Shown here: one piece after another, positions 8,266 through 16,498 of the stretch | Numbering within the stretch: the first letter of the stretch is position 1 | Layout: each line of letters starts with the position of its first letter | From: Frankia casuarinae | Lineage (GTDB): Bacteria; Actinomycetota; Actinomycetes; Frankiales; Frankiaceae | Assembly: GCF_000013345.1 (NCBI RefSeq) | Contig: NC_007777.1 | Coordinates: 1,550,001-1,614,000 of the forward strand | Length of the DNA: 64,000 nt | Reading direction: 5' to 3' | Notes under the pieces: model-generated | Database searches by the model: none | What the model was told of the DNA's origin: nothing | The model's input: only the letters and a program-made list of their open reading frames with translations | Position numbers and translations under genes: made by a program

Positions 8266-10121
8266 GCCGAGACACCCCGCGGTGCGGGGTCGTCGACGAA
8301 ACCGGGCTCGGATGACGGGCGGCTGCCGGGTACCGACACCGGGCGACCGTCGGGCTGCGCGGACCCGCGGATGGCCCGGGTCGTCGATCGGGTCCGGCGG
8401 GCGTAGAGGTAGCCCGACGCCGCGTCGCCCAGATGGGCAGTCGGCACCAGGTCGTTACCGAGCAGAGTGACCTCGAAGCCGTGCCGGACCAGCAGGTCGT
8501 CGAGCGTACGGGGATCGCCGAACCCGGTGTGCACCTCCATCACGATCCGACCAACCGCGTCCAGCCATCCAGGCTCGTCGAACAGGGCGAACTCGGAGCC
8601 TTCGATGTCCAGCTTGACGAGGTCGACCTGGTCGACCCCGCCAGCCTCGAACACCTCTGCCATGGTGAGGACGTCGACGTCCCCGTCCCAGTGTGTCGCG
8701 TTCCGGCGGGCCCGCGGATCGGCGAACACGCCGGCGGTCGGACCGACCAGGGCGTGGAGCAGCTGGATGTGGTTCGACACACCGTTGCCGGCGGCATGGT
8801 TGATGAAGGCGGGGGCGAACCCGCGCTGCGCCTCGACGGCAATCACATCGGCGCCCGCTCGCGCCGCGAGCACCGAGAACAGGCCCTGGTTTGCGCCGAG
8901 GTCGACGACGACCTCGCCGGCCGCCGGCGCGTACCCGGGGAGGGCGTGGTAGACCCCGCGGCAGTACATCTCGCGCGCGCCGCCGAACGCGGTGCCGGGC
9001 AACATGACCGTCACCCCGGGCAGCGGCCGGTAGGTGTGGCCGCCGGTGGCCATCGCCCGGTCGGCGGCATCCAGGTTGCCCGCCCGGCGGATGGTCGGAG
9101 CATGCCGGGCCACGGCGGCACCGAAGCGCAGCGCCGTCGGGGGACCAGCCACCCTGGCGATCCGTTGGAGGTCCTGGAGCAGCTGGGTGGCCTGGTCGAT
9201 CCGGAACATCCGGGTCTCCGTTCGGTCGGGAGAGCGGCTTGGGGTCACCCGATAGGGTGATGAGGTGGCCTGCGCCGCGATACCGGCCGCGAACGGCCGC
9301 GGACGATGGTCCAGGTCGCGGCGGGCCGCGTCGATCGCGAACGCCTTGTCCTCGATGAGCCGGGCGATCTGTTCGGCCTTCAACCTTGGCGAGGACACCC
9401 GCCGCTCGTAGGCGCGGGTCACGGCGATGACGGGGCGGACCGGCACGGGCACGCAGATCACCCGCCGGCCGACGGCGGCGCCGGCCGTGATCACGACCTG
9501 CCGGAACGTCAATGCCTCCGGCCCGGCGACGTCATAGGCGCGTCCGATCGCCGCCGCGGTCGTCGTTGCGCGCAGCACGGTGCGGGCCAGGTCCTCGACG
9601 TGCACCGGCTGCTGCAGATGATGCCCCCCGCCGGGGACCGGCAGCACCGGAACGCGCCGGAGCAGCGCCAGCAGCCGGGCCATGTTCCGGTCGTCGGGAC
9701 CCCCGTAGATCATCGTCGGTCGGATGATCGTCCAGTCCAGCCCGCTCGCCGCGATGGTCCCCTCGGCCGCTACCCGGATCCGCTTCGAGGGTGGATCGAG
9801 CGTGGTGAAGATCCCGGTGGTGGAAAGGAAGACGGCCCGGCGAATGCCGGCCGCACGGGCGGCGGTCACGATCGTCTCCGCATGGCCGAACCCGAGTGAG
9901 GCGATGTTGATCAGCGCCTCGCAGTTCGCCTCGCGGAACGCCGGGAGCAACGTCGCCGGATCGTCGAGGTCACCGCGCACAGTCCCCGCGCCGTGTCGGC
10001 GCAGCTTCGTCGCCGCCGCGTCGCTGCGCGCCAGCCCGACGACCCGGTGTCCGTCCGCGAGCGCCCGGTCGACCACCCGGCTTCCGAGGAAACCGGTGCC
10101 ACCGGTGATGAGGAACCTCAT
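8262..10121 (-). CDS. Fusion: NAD-dependent epimerase/dehydratase + FkbM methyltransferase
   Basis: 619 residues without a break. Residues 1-285 are an extended SDR: glycine motif TGGTGFLG at 7-14, VFLSTTGIF, a Rossmann C-terminal part and the typical tail RRDLDHRPRPFAAGI. Residues 286-310 are a linker. Residues 311-619 are an FkbM methyltransferase: VVDLGANQGLFS, VIAVEAQRG, DLVKLDIEGSEFALF. The usual epimerase YxxxK is not clear, so catalysis by the first half is uncertain; an atypical NmrA/NDUFA9-like SDR is possible. ATG at 9209 has a GGAG site eight bases before it and could start a separate 315-residue methyltransferase. Both ends have four-base overlaps with neighbours. Confidence 0.8.
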   Translation of the reverse strand: MRFLITGGTGFLGSRVVDRALADGHRVVGLARSDAAATKLRRHGAGTVRGDLDDPATLLPAFREANCEALINIASLGFGHAETIVTAARAAGIRRAVFLSTTGIFTTLDPPSKRIRVAAEGTIAASGLDWTIIRPTMIYGGPDDRNMARLLALLRRVPVLPVPGGGHHLQQPVHVEDLARTVLRATTTAAAIGRAYDVAGPEALTFRQVVITAGAAVGRRVICVPVPVRPVIAVTRAYERRVSSPRLKAEQIARLIEDKAFAIDAARRDLDHRPRPFAAGIAAQATSSPYRVTPSRSPDRTETRMFRIDQATQLLQDLQRIARVAGPPTALRFGAAVARHAPTIRRAGNLDAADRAMATGGHTYRPLPGVTVMLPGTAFGGAREMYCRGVYHALPGYAPAAGEVVVDLGANQGLFSVLAARAGADVIAVEAQRGFAPAFINHAAGNGVSNHIQLLHALVGPTAGVFADPRARRNATHWDGDVDVLTMAEVFEAGGVDQVDLVKLDIEGSEFALFDEPGWLDAVGRIVMEVHTGFGDPRTLDDLLVRHGFEVTLLGNDLVPTAHLGDAASGYLYARRTRSTTRAIRGSAQPDGRPVSVPGSRPSSEPGFVDDPAPRGVSA

Positions 10122-11443
10122 GCGACCACGTCCGGTGCAGGTACCGGTGCAGGTACCTGCACCGGTGGGGAAAGGGTCGTCGGTGGAGGCGGCGCCGGGA
10201 ACGGTGCGTTGTCGAACAGCAGCGTCTGGTACCGGCGGGCCAGATCGTCGCGATCGTAGTGGGCCTCGACGTGCGCCCGCCCGCCGCGGGCCATCCGCGC
10301 CCGGCGGTCCGGGTCCGCCGCCAGGACCAGGATCGCCTCCGCCAGCGCGGCCGAGTCCTCGGGGGGCACGACCATCTGCCCGGCGGCAAGGAGGATCCGG
10401 GCCGCCTCGCCGCGGACCGCCCCGATCACCGGGCGGCCCGCGGCGAGGAACTCGAACATCTTCGATGGGATGAACGTGTCGAACATCGGCACGTCCCGCA
10501 GTGGGACAACGCAGATGTCGGCGGTCGCGACGACGGCGGGTACCTCCTCGCGGGCAACCCCGTCGCGCAGCACCGTGTTGGCCAGTCCCAGGCTCTCGAC
10601 GTGCCCGACGAGCCTGCGTTTCTCGGCCCCCTCACCGACGAAGGCGAACCGGATCGGCCGGCCGGTCACCCGGGCGGCCGCGTCGGCGATCGAGGTCAGT
10701 CCGTGCGAGATGCCGTGGGCGCCGAGGTAGAGCACGAGGGTGTCGCCGTCGGTGGCGCCCAGCCAGGCCCGGATGTCGGCCGAGGCCGCGGTCGTCGGGT
10801 GGAACCGGCGGAGGTCCACGCCGTTGGGAATCACGTGCACCTTGCGCGGCGCGATGCCTCGTCGCACGATGTCCTCCCGGAACCCCTCCGTCACCGTGAC
10901 AACGGCGTCGGCGGCCCGGTAGGCGGCGAGTTCGAGGCGTTCGAGAACGCCGAGGACCCGCCGGTCGGTGAGGACGCCGAGGTGCTCGAAGATGGCCGGC
11001 CACAGGTCGCGGACCTCCACAACCAGCCGGGCGCCGCGCAGCCTGGCGAGCAGCCAGGCCGAGCCGAGGGGAAAGAAGGTCGGCGAGGACACCACCACCA
11101 CGTCGGCCGGGCCGGCGGGCCGGCCGCCGAGCAGGACGCTGGTGACCATGAACGACAGATGACCGAGGGTCTTGCGGGCGATCCCCTCGTTGGGAGTGGC
11201 ATAGAGCCAGGTGCGTACGACGCGGTACCCGTCGACCCGCTCGGTCCGCAGCCAGGCGCCGCGATAGGCGGCAGGGATCTTGCCCGTCGGGTGGTTCGGC
11301 ATGCCGGTGAGTACGGTGACGTCGAGCCCGTTCGCCGCCCACGCGCGTGCCGTCTCCGACAACCGGGACTGGGGAGCTCCGGTCTCCGGGGGGAAGTAGT
11401 GCGTCACCAGCAGGACGCGCGACCGGACAGGAGAGGGGACCAC
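10118..11443 (-). CDS. GT4 glycosyltransferase, WbuB-like
   Basis: 441 residues from GTG at 11443, chosen because GGAGG lies nine bases upstream; an ATG at 11482 has no ribosome site. N-terminal VLLVTHYFPPETGAPQSRL and VVSSPTFFPLGSAWLLARL are characteristic of WbuB-type transferases (N-acetylfucosamine or related sugars). The C-terminal donor site includes IPNGVDLRRF and IPSKMFEFLAAGRPVIG. The C-terminus ends in a Pro/Val repeat (PPVQVPAPVPAPDVVA) encoded by a palindromic repeat. It follows the MraY-like gene on the same strand, a common pairing in O-antigen loci where this enzyme adds the second sugar. Its stop overlaps the next start (ATGA). Confidence 0.85.
   Translation of the reverse strand: MVPSPVRSRVLLVTHYFPPETGAPQSRLSETARAWAANGLDVTVLTGMPNHPTGKIPAAYRGAWLRTERVDGYRVVRTWLYATPNEGIARKTLGHLSFMVTSVLLGGRPAGPADVVVVSSPTFFPLGSAWLLARLRGARLVVEVRDLWPAIFEHLGVLTDRRVLGVLERLELAAYRAADAVVTVTEGFREDIVRRGIAPRKVHVIPNGVDLRRFHPTTAASADIRAWLGATDGDTLVLYLGAHGISHGLTSIADAAARVTGRPIRFAFVGEGAEKRRLVGHVESLGLANTVLRDGVAREEVPAVVATADICVVPLRDVPMFDTFIPSKMFEFLAAGRPVIGAVRGEAARILLAAGQMVVPPEDSAALAEAILVLAADPDRRARMARGGRAHVEAHYDRDDLARRYQTLLFDNAPFPAPPPPTTLSPPVQVPAPVPAPDVVA
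10143..10166. repeat. 24-bp perfect palindrome within the GT4 3' end
   Basis: The 24 bases are identical on both strands and centred on GGTACC. They follow a tandem copy of a 12-base CCGGTGCAGGTA unit and encode the Pro/Val/Ala tail of the glycosyltransferase. Without a loop it would extrude only as a short cruciform. It lies 25 bases before the gene stop, so it might slow translation or mark a repeat-expansion event. Confidence 0.7.
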
Positions 11444-11483
11444 CGACCTCGACCTCCAGTCGCCCTTTACATACTTCACCATG

Positions 11484-11516
11484 AGTAATGTATTGTATTC
11501 TGTGAGTGACTAAACG
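11484..11516. promoter_or_regulatory. AT-rich promoter-like island before the minus-strand glycan unit
   Basis: About 33 bases that are far richer in A/T than the surrounding sequence. On the minus strand it holds TACAAT as a possible -10 element, about 50 bases upstream of the GTG at 11443. No convincing -35 is seen. Similar A/T islands occur at 12893-12925, 17784-17812 and 19222-19260, each at a polysaccharide gene start. Confidence 0.35.
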
Positions 11517-11612
11517 TAGGCGATGTCGCATCGCGTGTGTCGCGCTTCGTATCGATCTCATTGCCATCCGTCGTCGTTGTCGGCCGCCTGGCGGTCGCGG
11601 GGTACGAGCCGA

Positions 11613-12851
11613 TCAGTGGCTTCGACCGGCATCCCCCAGTGGCCGGGTCCCGTCGGTCCGGTCTGTCCTGTCCGGGTTCGTCGGCCGGCGTTGCGACGGG
11701 ATCGCCGCGACTCCGGACGCGGCCGGTGTGGGGGACGCGGCCGGTGTGGGGGACGCGGCCGGTGTGGGGGACGCGGCCGGCATGGGGGACGCGGCCGGCA
11801 TGGGGGACGGGTGCGGGCGGGCGGGAACGGCGCGCGAGTGGCGGGCGGAGTCCCGTCCCGCCGCGACGCGCTGTGGAGCGTTCAGGTACCCGAGGAGCAC
11901 CAGCCCGGCCGCCGTGTCGGCGAGCAGGCGAACGGGCAGTGGTCCGTCCGCGGCGAATCCCAAGGCGACGAGGACCGCCGTCAGGACGCCAACCAGCCCG
12001 GTCACCCGGGTGTGTGACCACCCGGCGGTGGTGAGTCGCTGGTAGGCATGGGTGCGGTGGGGCAGGTACCACTGTTCCTTCGCCCGCACCCGGCGTAGCA
12101 GAGTCCAGGCGGTGTCGGCCAGGTACAGCGCCGTCGGTGCCAAGGCGGTCTCCACCGGTATTCCCGCCAGGACCGCCCGCACCGCCAGGAGCGCGATCGC
12201 GGCTCCCAGCGAATAGCTGCCCACGTCCCCGAGGAAGATGCGGGCCCGAGGAAAGTTGAACGGGCCGAAACCGAGCGCCGCGGCCGCCGTGAGAGCACCG
12301 CCGGTCGTGATCGCGTCCACGTGTTGGACGGCTCCGAGCACCGTGAACGCCGCCCCGGCCAGGACCGCCGTCGTCACCGAGATGCCGTTGATGCCGTCCA
12401 TGAAGTTGAAGACGTTGACGAACGCGGTGATCCAGACCGGTGCGATGATCGTGACGAGCAGGACGGTTGTGCCGCTCGGAACCGGGTCGTCGAGCACCGC
12501 CCCGCGCACCGCCGTCACCGCGACGACGGCCGCGGTGACGTGCAGGGCCAGCCGGCGCGGCGGAGCGATGCCGCTGAGGTCCTCGACGAGTCCGATCAGG
12601 CCGAACGGGGCGATGCCGATGGTCAACGACAGCAGGTCGCGGGCGTCGCCGGGCCCAGGGATGCACACCGCCAGGCCGATGCCCGCGAACAGCCCGAGGA
12701 CGACTGCGATACCGCCGCCACGCGGGGTCGGGACCTGGTGCGAGGACCGCGCGGTGACCTCGTCGATCGCCGCCATCCGACGCATGCCGACGATGACGAT
12801 CGGGGTCGCCGCGAGGGTGACGATGCACGCGGCGGCCGACGCTTCGAGCAT
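11613..12851 (-). CDS. MraY/WecA-type polyprenyl-phosphate phosphosugar transferase
   Basis: 412 residues. ATG at 12851 is chosen for its near-perfect GGAGGA site seven bases upstream. About ten membrane helices. Family motifs: RSSHQVPTPRGGG at the first cytoplasmic loop, FNFMDGINGIS with catalytic Asp, FLGDVGSYSLG, and PHRTHAYQRL in the last loop. It transfers a HexNAc-1-phosphate from UDP to undecaprenyl (decaprenyl) phosphate, starting glycan assembly. The C-terminal 85 residues are extra, with five SP(M/T)PAA repeats. A bona fide MraY of the peptidoglycan cluster is unlikely given the glycan neighbours. It heads the minus-strand glycosyltransferase unit. Confidence 0.85.
   Translation of the reverse strand: MLEASAAACIVTLAATPIVIVGMRRMAAIDEVTARSSHQVPTPRGGGIAVVLGLFAGIGLAVCIPGPGDARDLLSLTIGIAPFGLIGLVEDLSGIAPPRRLALHVTAAVVAVTAVRGAVLDDPVPSGTTVLLVTIIAPVWITAFVNVFNFMDGINGISVTTAVLAGAAFTVLGAVQHVDAITTGGALTAAAALGFGPFNFPRARIFLGDVGSYSLGAAIALLAVRAVLAGIPVETALAPTALYLADTAWTLLRRVRAKEQWYLPHRTHAYQRLTTAGWSHTRVTGLVGVLTAVLVALGFAADGPLPVRLLADTAAGLVLLGYLNAPQRVAAGRDSARHSRAVPARPHPSPMPAASPMPAASPTPAASPTPAASPTPAASGVAAIPSQRRPTNPDRTDRTDGTRPLGDAGRSH
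11717..11806 (+). repeat. 18-bp tandem array, five copies, coding
   Basis: Five adjoining 18-base units (ACGCGGCCGGTGTGGGGG, last two with CAT for TGT). They encode the SP(M/T)PAA repeats in the C-terminal tail of the MraY-like transferase. The unit is a multiple of three, so copy-number change would keep the frame. Confidence 0.9.
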
Positions 12852-13073
12852 GCCGTTCCTCCGGGTCTGACACTTCGAATGGGCGAGGCCGATGTTCATC
12901 GCTGAATGTAATGCATCAACTACACTGCGCAGCATGATGCGAGCGTGGGCGCCCCCGACGCCCTCACTTCCCCCGGTCGTACCGAAGACTCGGGCCGACA
13001 CGCCGGTACGGGTCCGCGCGTGGGTGCGGGTCCACCTGCCGGCGCCGACCGTCGGCCGGCGCGGCGGCGCCCT

Positions 13074-13124
13074 GGTGGCGTGGTGAAGCAGGTGGCGTGG
13101 TGAAGCAGGTGGCGTGGTGAAGCA
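13074..13124 (+). repeat. 17-bp direct repeat, three exact copies, over a start site
   Basis: Three identical copies of GGTGGCGTGGTGAAGCA. Each carries a GTGGTG start pair and, across the junction, an AGGTGG ribosome-site-like string. Because 17 is not a multiple of three, only the third copy puts its GTG in frame with the oxidoreductase gene. Confidence 0.9.
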
Positions 13125-15360
13125 GGTGGTACAGGCGGCGTCCGGCGGGGCGGTGCGCGTCGTCGACGTTCCCGTGCCGGTCATCGGTCCGACCGAGGTG
13201 CTGGTGGCGACCGTTGCGACGATCGTGTCCGCCGGCACGGAACGTGCCGTTACCACGCTCGCCCGCTCCGGGCTGCTGACCAAGGCGCGGGCCCGCCCGG
13301 ACCTTGTCCGCAAGGTCGCGGAGAAGGCGAGGACCGACGGTCTCATCCCGGCCGCGCGTTCGGTCCGGGACCGGCTCGGCGCCGACGTTCCCCTCGGCTA
13401 CAGCGGATGTGGTCGCGTCGTCGAGGTGGGCTCCGCGGTTGACCGCATCCGCCCCGGTGACCTCGTCGCCACGGGTGGGGCCGGGCGCGCCAACCACGCC
13501 GAGTTCCAGGCCGTTCCCGGGTTGCTCTGCGCCCGGGTGCCGGGCGGGGTCGACCCGGGGGCGGCGGCGTTCGCCACGATCGGCTCTATCGCCCTGCACG
13601 GGCTGCGCCTGGCGGAGGTGGGCCCCGGGGCGAAGGTGGTGGTCGTCGGGCTGGGGCTGGTCGGTCAGCTCGCAGCCCGGCTCGCGCTCGCCAGCGGATG
13701 TGACGTCGCCGGCATCGACCTTGCCGATCTGCCGCTGGTCACCGCCGAGGCGAGCGGTGTCCGTGCGCTGCGGGAGTCCGGCGAGGCCACCACCGCCGCG
13801 GTCCGCGCATGGAGCCGGGGCCGTGGTGCCGACGCGGTCCTCATCTGCGCCGCTGGTCGCTCGGCGGAACCGGTCATGCGGGCCACCGCGCTGGCCCGGG
13901 ACCGGGCGCAGTTGGTCGTGGTGGGTGACGTCGGACTGGGCCTGCTTCGCGCGCCGTTCTACGACAAGGAGCTGACGCTGCGCTTCGCCCGCTCCTACGG
14001 ACCGGGCCGGTACGAGCGTGGCTACGAGGAGTGGGGGGTTGACTACCCGGCCGGGCAGGTCCGCTGGACCGAGGGACGCAACCAGGAGGCCGTGCTCGAC
14101 CTGCTCGCGGCCGACCGGCTGCGAGTTGATGATCTTGTCACCCACGCCTTTCCGATCGACGCGGCGCCGCGTGCCTACGAGATCGTCGCCACCCGCAGCG
14201 AGCCGTACCTGGGGATCCGTTTCGACTACCCGGCGTCGGCTGCCTCCGAACGGGTCGGGTCCGAACGGGTCGGGTCCGAACGGGTCGGGTCCGCGGTGGC
14301 CGGGGCTGCACTGGCGCACAGCGCGGGCCCGACCCGGGACCGGTCGGTCAGCCCGCGGCCGCGGGTGCCCCGCCAGCGATCCGCCCCAGCGGGACGTCGG
14401 GGCAGCCGGGTCGGCTGGATCGGGGCCGGGACGTTCTCCGGATCGGTTCTGCTGCCCGCCTTCCGGGCGGCCGGGTTTGACCAGTTGGTCACGGTGGCCT
14501 CCGCCGGTGGCCGGTCGGCCAGGGCCTTCGCGGACCGGCACGGGTTCGCCGGGGCGGTGGCCGGCGCCGACGCCGTGCTGGACGACGACGACGTCGACGT
14601 GGTCGTCATCGCGACGCCGCATGCGACGCATGCCGACCTCGCCGCCCGGGCCCTGGAACGCGGTCGGCACGTATGGTGCGAGAAGCCGCTCGCGCTGAGC
14701 CTCGACGAGCTCAACCGGGTGGAGAAGGCGGCGGCGACCGGCGGCGGGGTGCTTGTCGTCGGATACAACCGGCGTTTTTCCCCGGCGGTCACCGCAGCTC
14801 GCGCGGCGCTGGCCGACCGGGATGGTCCTCTCACGTTGAGCTATCGGATCGCCGCCGGGCCGGTGCCGGCCGACCACTGGTACAACGACCGGGTCCAGGG
14901 TGGCCGGCTGCTCGGTGAGGTCTGCCATTTCGTCGACACCTGTGCCGCGCTCGCCGGCAGCGAGGTGGACACGGTGACGGCGCTCGCCGGGCGGGAGGCC
15001 GAGCTGTTGCTTGCTCCCGATGTGGCGGTCACGCTCCGGCATGCCGACGGTTCCCTGTCTGCCATCTCCTACAGTTCCGCCCGTCCCCGCGGAGTGCGTA
15101 AGGAGCACCTCGAGGCGCTGGCGGGCAGCCGGCACGTCCGCATCGACGACTACCGCGAACTGGTGATCGATGGACGTTCCACCTGGAAGGGGCCGCAGGA
15201 CAAGGGGCATCACGCCGCCGCGGCGGCCTTCCTGCGGATGTGCCGCGGCAGCGACACCGGTGTCACCGCGGAGCTGCTCGCCTCGAGCCGGGCGACCCTC
15301 GCGGCCGCTGACGCGCTCGGTGCCGAGGTACCGCGAAGCCCGGCCCGGCTGGGTTCCTGA
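13114..15360 (+). CDS. Bi-domain oxidoreductase: zinc-type alcohol dehydrogenase-like + Gfo/Idh/MocA
   Basis: 748 residues, GTG at 13114 (13117 also possible). Residues 1-370 form an MDR dehydrogenase-like domain (PLGYSGCGRVVEVG, Rossmann VVVVGLGLVGQLAARLA). A linker of SERVG repeats (near 380-395) and Pro/Arg-rich sequence follows. Residues 430-748 are Gfo/Idh/MocA-like: RVGWIGAGTFSGSVLLP, VIATPHATHA and the catalytic-lysine motif WCEKPLAL. This fused architecture is known from envelope-polysaccharide loci, often beside a heparinase-family gene as here, and presumably oxidises or epimerises a nucleotide sugar. The substrate is unknown. It heads the plus-strand unit, divergent from the MraY-like gene. 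Confidence 0.85.
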   Translation: MVKQVVQAASGGAVRVVDVPVPVIGPTEVLVATVATIVSAGTERAVTTLARSGLLTKARARPDLVRKVAEKARTDGLIPAARSVRDRLGADVPLGYSGCGRVVEVGSAVDRIRPGDLVATGGAGRANHAEFQAVPGLLCARVPGGVDPGAAAFATIGSIALHGLRLAEVGPGAKVVVVGLGLVGQLAARLALASGCDVAGIDLADLPLVTAEASGVRALRESGEATTAAVRAWSRGRGADAVLICAAGRSAEPVMRATALARDRAQLVVVGDVGLGLLRAPFYDKELTLRFARSYGPGRYERGYEEWGVDYPAGQVRWTEGRNQEAVLDLLAADRLRVDDLVTHAFPIDAAPRAYEIVATRSEPYLGIRFDYPASAASERVGSERVGSERVGSAVAGAALAHSAGPTRDRSVSPRPRVPRQRSAPAGRRGSRVGWIGAGTFSGSVLLPAFRAAGFDQLVTVASAGGRSARAFADRHGFAGAVAGADAVLDDDDVDVVVIATPHATHADLAARALERGRHVWCEKPLALSLDELNRVEKAAATGGGVLVVGYNRRFSPAVTAARAALADRDGPLTLSYRIAAGPVPADHWYNDRVQGGRLLGEVCHFVDTCAALAGSEVDTVTALAGREAELLLAPDVAVTLRHADGSLSAISYSSARPRGVRKEHLEALAGSRHVRIDDYRELVIDGRSTWKGPQDKGHHAAAAAFLRMCRGSDTGVTAELLASSRATLAAADALGAEVPRSPARLGS
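14245..14289 (+). repeat. 15-bp tandem array, three copies, in a domain linker
   Basis: Three exact copies of TCCGAACGGGTCGGG encode SERVG repeats in the linker between the two oxidoreductase domains. They are in frame and lie outside both folds. Confidence 0.85.
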
Positions 15361-15406
15361 ATAGCTGGGAACCCGGCCGAAGATTTTTTCGACGAAAGGA
15401 TTCGAC

Positions 15407-16498
15407 GTGCCTCGCGCGCTGATTACCGGGATTACCGGTCAGGACGGGTTGTATCTGGGTGAGTTGCTGACCGCGAAGGGTTATGAGGTGTTCGGGTTGG
15501 TGCGGGGGCAGTCGAACCCGAAGGTGGCGACGGTGGAGCGGCTGGTGCCGGGGGTGGTGTTGTTGGAGGGGGATCTGACGGATCTTCCGTCGTTGATCGG
15601 GGCGGTGGAGATCTCGCAGCCGGACGAGGTGTACAACCTGGGGGCGATCTCGTTCGTGGGGTTGTCGTGGAAGCAGGCGGAGCTGACCGGGGAGACGACG
15701 GGGATGGGGGTGCTGCGGGTTCTGGAGGCGTTGCGGATCGCGGGTGGTAACGACATGTCGGGGGTGCGGTTCTATCAGGCGTCGTCGTCGGAGATGTTCG
15801 GGAAGGTGCGGGAGACGCCGCAGCGGGAGTCGACGCCGTTTCATCCGCGGTCGCCGTACGGGGTGGCGAAGACGTTTGGTCACTATCTGACGGTGAATTA
15901 TCGGGAGTCGTACGGGGCGTTCGCGTGTTCGGGGTTGTTGTTTAATCACGAGTCGCCGCGGCGGGGGATCGAGTTCGTGACCCGGAAGATCTCGCGGGCG
16001 GTGGCGCGGATTTCGTTGGGGTTGCAGGACTCGTTGTCGTTGGGGAATCTGGAGTCGCGGCGGGACTGGGGTTTCGCGGGGGATTACGTGGAGGCGATGT
16101 GGCGGATGCTGCAGCAGGACGCGCCGGACGATTATGTGGTGGCGACCGGGGAGACGCACAGTATCCGGGAGTTGTTGGATGTGGCGTTCGGGCGGGTGGG
16201 GATCTCGGACTGGTCGGGGTTCGTGCGGCAGGATCCCCGGTTTTTCCGGCCGGCTGAGGTGGATGTGCTGGTGGGGGATTCGTCGAAGGCGCGGGAGGTG
16301 TTGGGGTGGAAGCCGCGGGTGGGGTTCGAGGAGTTGGTGGCGATGATGGTGGACGCCGACGTCGCCACCGAGACGGAATCGGCCGCGCGCGACGGGCTCG
16401 CGGCCCCCGCCGGGCGGGCTGGGGCGGCCCGTCCCGCCGGGCCTACCGTCGTCGACCAGCCGCGCGGCGGATCGGATCGTTCCGGGGTCCGCTCGTGA
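15407..16498 (+). CDS. gmd: GDP-mannose 4,6-dehydratase-like SDR
   Basis: 363 residues, GTG start with GAAAGGA seven bases upstream. Extended SDR with TGITGQDG at 7-14, active-site YGVAK, the NADP/substrate motif [10 protein letters not shown] and [10 protein letters not shown]. It converts GDP-mannose to GDP-4-keto-6-deoxymannose, precursor of 6-deoxy sugars. From the start to about 16345 nearly every codon ends in G (TTG for Leu, GGG, GCG, CGG), unlike neighbours that favour C. The last 48 residues ([14 protein letters not shown] onward) are a low-complexity tail with normal codon use. The body therefore looks acquired and the tail local. Its stop overlaps the next start (GTGA). Confidence 0.88.
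   Translation: MPRALITGITGQDGLYLGELLTAKGYEVFGLVRGQSNPKVATVERLVPGVVLLEGDLTDLPSLIGAVEISQPDEVYNLGAISFVGLSWKQAELTGETTGMGVLRVLEALRIAGGNDMSGVRFYQASSSEMFGKVRETPQRESTPFHPRSPYGVAKTFGHYLTVNYRESYGAFACSGLLFNHESPRRGIEFVTRKISRAVARISLGLQDSLSLGNLESRRDWGFAGDYVEAMWRMLQQDAPDDYVVATGETHSIRELLDVAFGRVGISDWSGFVRQDPRFFRPAEVDVLVGDSSKAREVLGWKPRVGFEELVAMMVDADVATETESAARDGLAAPAGRAGAARPAGPTVVDQPRGGSDRSGVRS

Noticed and set aside
12964-15213. A 749-codon minus-strand frame opposite the bi-domain oxidoreductase
   Set aside because: Low-complexity Arg/Gly/Asp composition; the plus strand encodes two recognisable enzyme domains.
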